Source: Pontibacillus chungwhensis BH030062
GTDB lineage: Bacteria; Bacillota; Bacilli; Bacillales; BH030062
Length of the DNA: 64,000 nucleotides
Assembly: GCF_000770675.1 (NCBI RefSeq)
Contig: NZ_AVBG01000002.1
Span: 310,001 to 374,000, forward strand
Direction of reading: 5' to 3'
The notes beneath the pieces are model-generated. The model did not search any database. It was given only the letters and a program-made list of their open reading frames with translations, and had not been told where the DNA came from. The position numbers were made by a program, and so were the translations under genes. Positions 61,158 through 64,000 of this stretch are shown here, one piece after another; the stretch's first letter is position 1; the number at the start of each line of letters is the position of its first letter.

Positions 61158-61307
61158 AATAAATAGCAGCTCAGAGAACACATACAAGCCGAACCCTTTT
61201 TATGGTGGTTCGGCTTGTAAGCTTAAGCATGAAATATGAGAACAAATTGAATCAACTCCAAGAGACATGAAAGGTCTCTTTTTCCTCATTGAATAGGAGG
61301 TATCACG
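61158..61307 (+). terminator. gyrB-gyrA gap with two hairpins
   Basis: A twelve-pair hairpin (ACAAGCCGAACC with GGTTCGGCTTGT) at 61184-61218 lacks a T-run; a weaker AGAGAC/GTCTCT hairpin followed by TTTTT at 61261-61283 looks like a terminator or attenuator just before the gyrA ribosome-binding site. Confidence 0.6.
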
Positions 61308-63848
61308 ATGGCGGATCAACAACGCCCGAACGTAAAAGAAATCAATATTAGCCAAGAGATGCGTACATCCTTTATGGATTATGCTATGAGTGTTATTGTT
61401 TCCCGTGCTTTACCAGACGTAAGAGATGGATTAAAGCCAGTACACCGACGTATTTTATATGCAATGCATGACTTAGGTATGCATGCAGATAAAGCATATA
61501 AGAAGTCTGCGCGTATTGTAGGGGATGTTATTGGTAAGTACCACCCACATGGTGACTCTGCCGTATATGACTCTATGGTCCGTATGGCACAAGATTTTAA
61601 CTACCGCGCCATGTTAGTGGATGGTCATGGTAACTTTGGTTCTGTTGATGGAGATGCAGCAGCAGCTATGCGTTATACAGAAGCAAGAATGTCAAAGATC
61701 TCAATGGAGCTTTTGCGAGATATTAATAAAGATACCATTGATTACGCTGATAACTATGACGGGACAGAAAAGGAACCTATTGTGCTTCCTGCTCGTTTCC
61801 CTAACCTGCTTGTGAACGGTGCAAGTGGTATTGCTGTTGGGATGGCTACAAATATTCCTCCTCACCACTTAGGTGAAGTGATTGATGGTGTATTAGCAGT
61901 GAGTCACAATAGCGAAATTACTATTGATGAGCTTATGTCAGAACATATTTTCGGACCTGACTTTCCTACTTCTGGTCAGATTTTAGGAAGAAGTGGAATT
62001 AGAAAAGCTTATGAAACAGGAAAAGGTTCTATTACCATTCGAGCGAAAGTAGATATCGAAGAAATGAAGAACGGCAAATCCCGTCTTCTGGTCTCAGAAA
62101 TTCCTTTCCAGGTCAATAAAGCTAAGCTAGTAGAAAAAGTAGCAGAATTAGTACGAGACAAAAAAATTGATGGAATTACAGATCTACGAGATGAATCTGA
62201 CCGTGAAGGTATGCGTGTTGTGATCGAACTTCGTAAAGATGTAAATCCAAACGTGGTTTTAAATAACTTATATAAACAAACTGCGCTTCAAACATCCTTT
62301 GGAATCAATATGCTTGCATTAGTAGATGGACAACCTAAAGTATTAAATCTAAAGCAATGCTTAGAGCATTACTTAGAACATCAAAAGGTCGTCATCCGTC
62401 GCCGTACAGAGTATGAGTTGCGTAAAGCAGAAGCACGTGCCCATATTTTAGAGGGTCTTCGCATTGCACTTGATCATATTGACGAGATAATTGCTTTAAT
62501 TCGCGAGTCTCAAACAACTGATATTGCACGTGAAAATCTAATGACGAACTTTGAGCTTTCTGAAAAGCAGGCTCAGGCGATCTTAGACATGCGTTTGCAA
62601 CGCCTAACTGGATTAGAGCGCGATAAGATTGAAAAAGAATATGAAGAACTTGTGCAGCTGATTGCTGAGCTGAAAGCCATTTTAGCTGATAACGAAAAGG
62701 TTCTTGAGATTATACGAGAAGAATTAATAGAAGTAAAAGAACGCTTCACTGATGAACGCCGTACTGAGATTATAGCGGGAGGAACAGACTTTATCGAAGA
62801 TGAGGACTTAATTCCCGAAGAAACAGTCATTGTCACATTGACTCACCAAGGGTATATTAAACGCCTTCCTGCAACTACGTATCGTTCTCAAAGACGTGGC
62901 GGACGTGGAGTTCAAAGTATGGGCACTAACGAAAATGATTTCGTGGAGCACCTCCTTTCAACTTCAACACATAATACGCTACTGTTCTTCTCAAATAAAG
63001 GGAAGGTCTACCGGGCGAAAGGGTATGAAGTACCTGAATTCAGTCGGACAGCTAAGGGAATCCCAATCATCAACATGTTAGAAATTGAAAAAGATGAGTG
63101 GATTAATGCTGTTATTTCCGTCGAAGACTTTGCGGACGATTGGTATTTATTCTTCACTACTAAACAAGGAATATCTAAGCGTACCACTCTATCTGCTTTT
63201 GCTAATATTCGTCGTGGTGGACTAATTGCCTTGAATTTAAGAGAAGACGACGAGCTCATATCAGTTCGTATGACTGATGGTGATAAACACATTATGATTG
63301 GTACCAAAGGCGGTTACCTCATTCGCTTCCCAGAAGAAGATGTACGTACTATGGGACGTACAGCGGCCGGAGTTAAGGGTATTTCCTTACGAGAAGATGA
63401 TGAAGTTGTTTCAATGGAAATCATTGAAGACGGTCTTCAAGTCCTTAACGTAACGACTAAAGGTTTCGGAAAACGAACACCAGCTGACGAGTATCGTATT
63501 ACAGGACGCGGTGGTAAAGGTATTCGTACTTGTAATATTACAGAGAAAAATGGAGAAGTTGTAGCTGTTAAGGCTGTGACGGGAGAAGAAGACGTTATGA
63601 TTATCACAGAAGCAGGTGTGTTAATTAGAATGGCTGTAGAAAGCATCTCTCAGACAGGACGTAACACTCAAGGCGTACGTCTTATTCGCCTTCAAGAGGG
63701 AGAAGAGGTAGCAACAGTAGCTCGTATTCAAACTGAAGCTCATGAAGATCCACTTGAAGAGGATAGTGAACAAGCCGAAGCTATAGACCAACTATCAACT
63801 GAGCAAGAAGAAATCATCGAAGAAAATCCAACATCAGAAGAAGAGTAG
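61308..63848 (+). CDS. gyrA: DNA gyrase subunit A
   Basis: An 846-residue DNA-breaking subunit. Catalytic Tyr123 is in [12 protein letters not shown]. The quinolone-determining region is [22 protein letters not shown], with Ser84, i.e. no classical resistance change at that residue. The GyrA box [12 protein letters not shown] and a six-blade C-terminal domain follow, with an acidic Glu-rich tail of about 40 residues. TAGGAGG lies upstream. Confidence 0.99.
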   Translation: MADQQRPNVKEINISQEMRTSFMDYAMSVIVSRALPDVRDGLKPVHRRILYAMHDLGMHADKAYKKSARIVGDVIGKYHPHGDSAVYDSMVRMAQDFNYRAMLVDGHGNFGSVDGDAAAAMRYTEARMSKISMELLRDINKDTIDYADNYDGTEKEPIVLPARFPNLLVNGASGIAVGMATNIPPHHLGEVIDGVLAVSHNSEITIDELMSEHIFGPDFPTSGQILGRSGIRKAYETGKGSITIRAKVDIEEMKNGKSRLLVSEIPFQVNKAKLVEKVAELVRDKKIDGITDLRDESDREGMRVVIELRKDVNPNVVLNNLYKQTALQTSFGINMLALVDGQPKVLNLKQCLEHYLEHQKVVIRRRTEYELRKAEARAHILEGLRIALDHIDEIIALIRESQTTDIARENLMTNFELSEKQAQAILDMRLQRLTGLERDKIEKEYEELVQLIAELKAILADNEKVLEIIREELIEVKERFTDERRTEIIAGGTDFIEDEDLIPEETVIVTLTHQGYIKRLPATTYRSQRRGGRGVQSMGTNENDFVEHLLSTSTHNTLLFFSNKGKVYRAKGYEVPEFSRTAKGIPIINMLEIEKDEWINAVISVEDFADDWYLFFTTKQGISKRTTLSAFANIRRGGLIALNLREDDELISVRMTDGDKHIMIGTKGGYLIRFPEEDVRTMGRTAAGVKGISLREDDEVVSMEIIEDGLQVLNVTTKGFGKRTPADEYRITGRGGKGIRTCNITEKNGEVVAVKAVTGEEDVMIITEAGVLIRMAVESISQTGRNTQGVRLIRLQEGEEVATVARIQTEAHEDPLEEDSEQAEAIDQLSTEQEEIIEENPTSEEE

Positions 63849-63856
63849 TAAAAGAA

Positions 63857-63886
63857 AAGGAGATGTACAAACATCTCCTTTTTCTT
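63857..63886 (+). terminator. gyrA terminator
   Basis: AAGGAGATGT pairs with ACATCTCCTT around ACAA, followed by TTTC. Confidence 0.88.
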
Positions 63887-63926
63887 ACATTAAACACTTT
63901 AAATGTCCGAATTGGAGGGGAAAAGC

Positions 63927-64000
63927 ATGCGTGTACACCCTGGACAGCTAATTCCTGGTTGTATTGTGATGAGTAATGTTATGGGAAAAACAAATAGTCC
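63927..64000 (+). CDS. Start of an HD-GYP-like gene, cut by the window edge
   Basis: An ATG at 63927 with GGAGGGG at good spacing opens a frame (MRVHPGQLIPGCIVMSNV...) that runs off the window. This beginning is like the HD-GYP-domain phosphohydrolases that follow gyrA in many Bacillaceae, but the HD motif itself is not in the window, so the family is inferred from the N terminus and context. Confidence 0.6.
   Translation, partial: MRVHPGQLIPGCIVMSNVMGKTNS

Overview
The window is the replication-origin region of a low-GC, spore-forming Firmicute of the family Bacillaceae. The gene order rnpA-rpmH-oriC-dnaA-dnaN-rlbA-recF-remB-gyrB-gyrA, the sporulation-linked genes (spo0J, soj, yyaC, spoIIIJ) and the walRKHIJ-htrA block all match Bacillus-type origins. 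The acidic proteins and the malic enzyme/NhaC-type antiporter pair suggest a moderately halophilic, Pontibacillus/Halobacillus-like genus; that last step is inference.

Layout. 1-8.9 kb: accessory metabolism (secreted lipase, PerR-type ahpCF, mqo, an ABC-2 exporter, a HesB-like protein). 8.9-9.4 kb: a composite palindromic repeat element, with further copies at 27.5 kb (inverted) and 30.2 kb. 9.6-11.8 kb: dus, msrA, rlmH. 11.8-19.9 kb: an apparent insertion between rlmH and the htrA neighbourhood. It holds a complete actin-type plasmid-partition operon (ParM-like ATPase, ParR-like adaptor and an iteron array), glutamate dehydrogenase, malic enzyme, an NhaC-family antiporter and a flavin oxidase. 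20-27.3 kb: a CxxH/CxxC protein with a DnaA-box cluster, then htrA-walJ-walI-walH-walK-walR read leftward. 28-38.5 kb: M23 endopeptidase, tRNA-Phe/Asp/Glu, purA with a PurR operator, dnaB, rplI, gdpP, yybS, rpsR-ssb-rpsF with an S6:S18-type leader. 38.6-53.9 kb: ychF, yyzM, MscS channel, YkvI-like protein, yyaC, DUF554, spo0J-soj, noc, parS, rsmG, mnmG, mnmE, jag, spoIIIJ, rnpA, rpmH. 54-64 kb: bipartite oriC around dnaA, dnaN, rlbA, recF, remB, gyrB, gyrA and the start of an HD-GYP-like gene.

Almost all genes left of dnaA read leftward and all those right of it read rightward, so they are co-oriented with the forks leaving oriC. The lipase, ahpCF, ABC, dus, malic enzyme/antiporter and yyaC genes are head-on exceptions.

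The main point of interest is that one origin region carries two unrelated DNA-segregation machines. One is the normal Soj/Spo0J/parS (plus Noc) set at 43.7-46.5 kb. The other is a complete ParM-ParR-parC-like operon at 11.9-14.0 kb, with TGTATACA iterons spaced about two helical turns apart. The other notable features are the three-copy MITE-like palindromic element and two DnaA-box clusters outside oriC.
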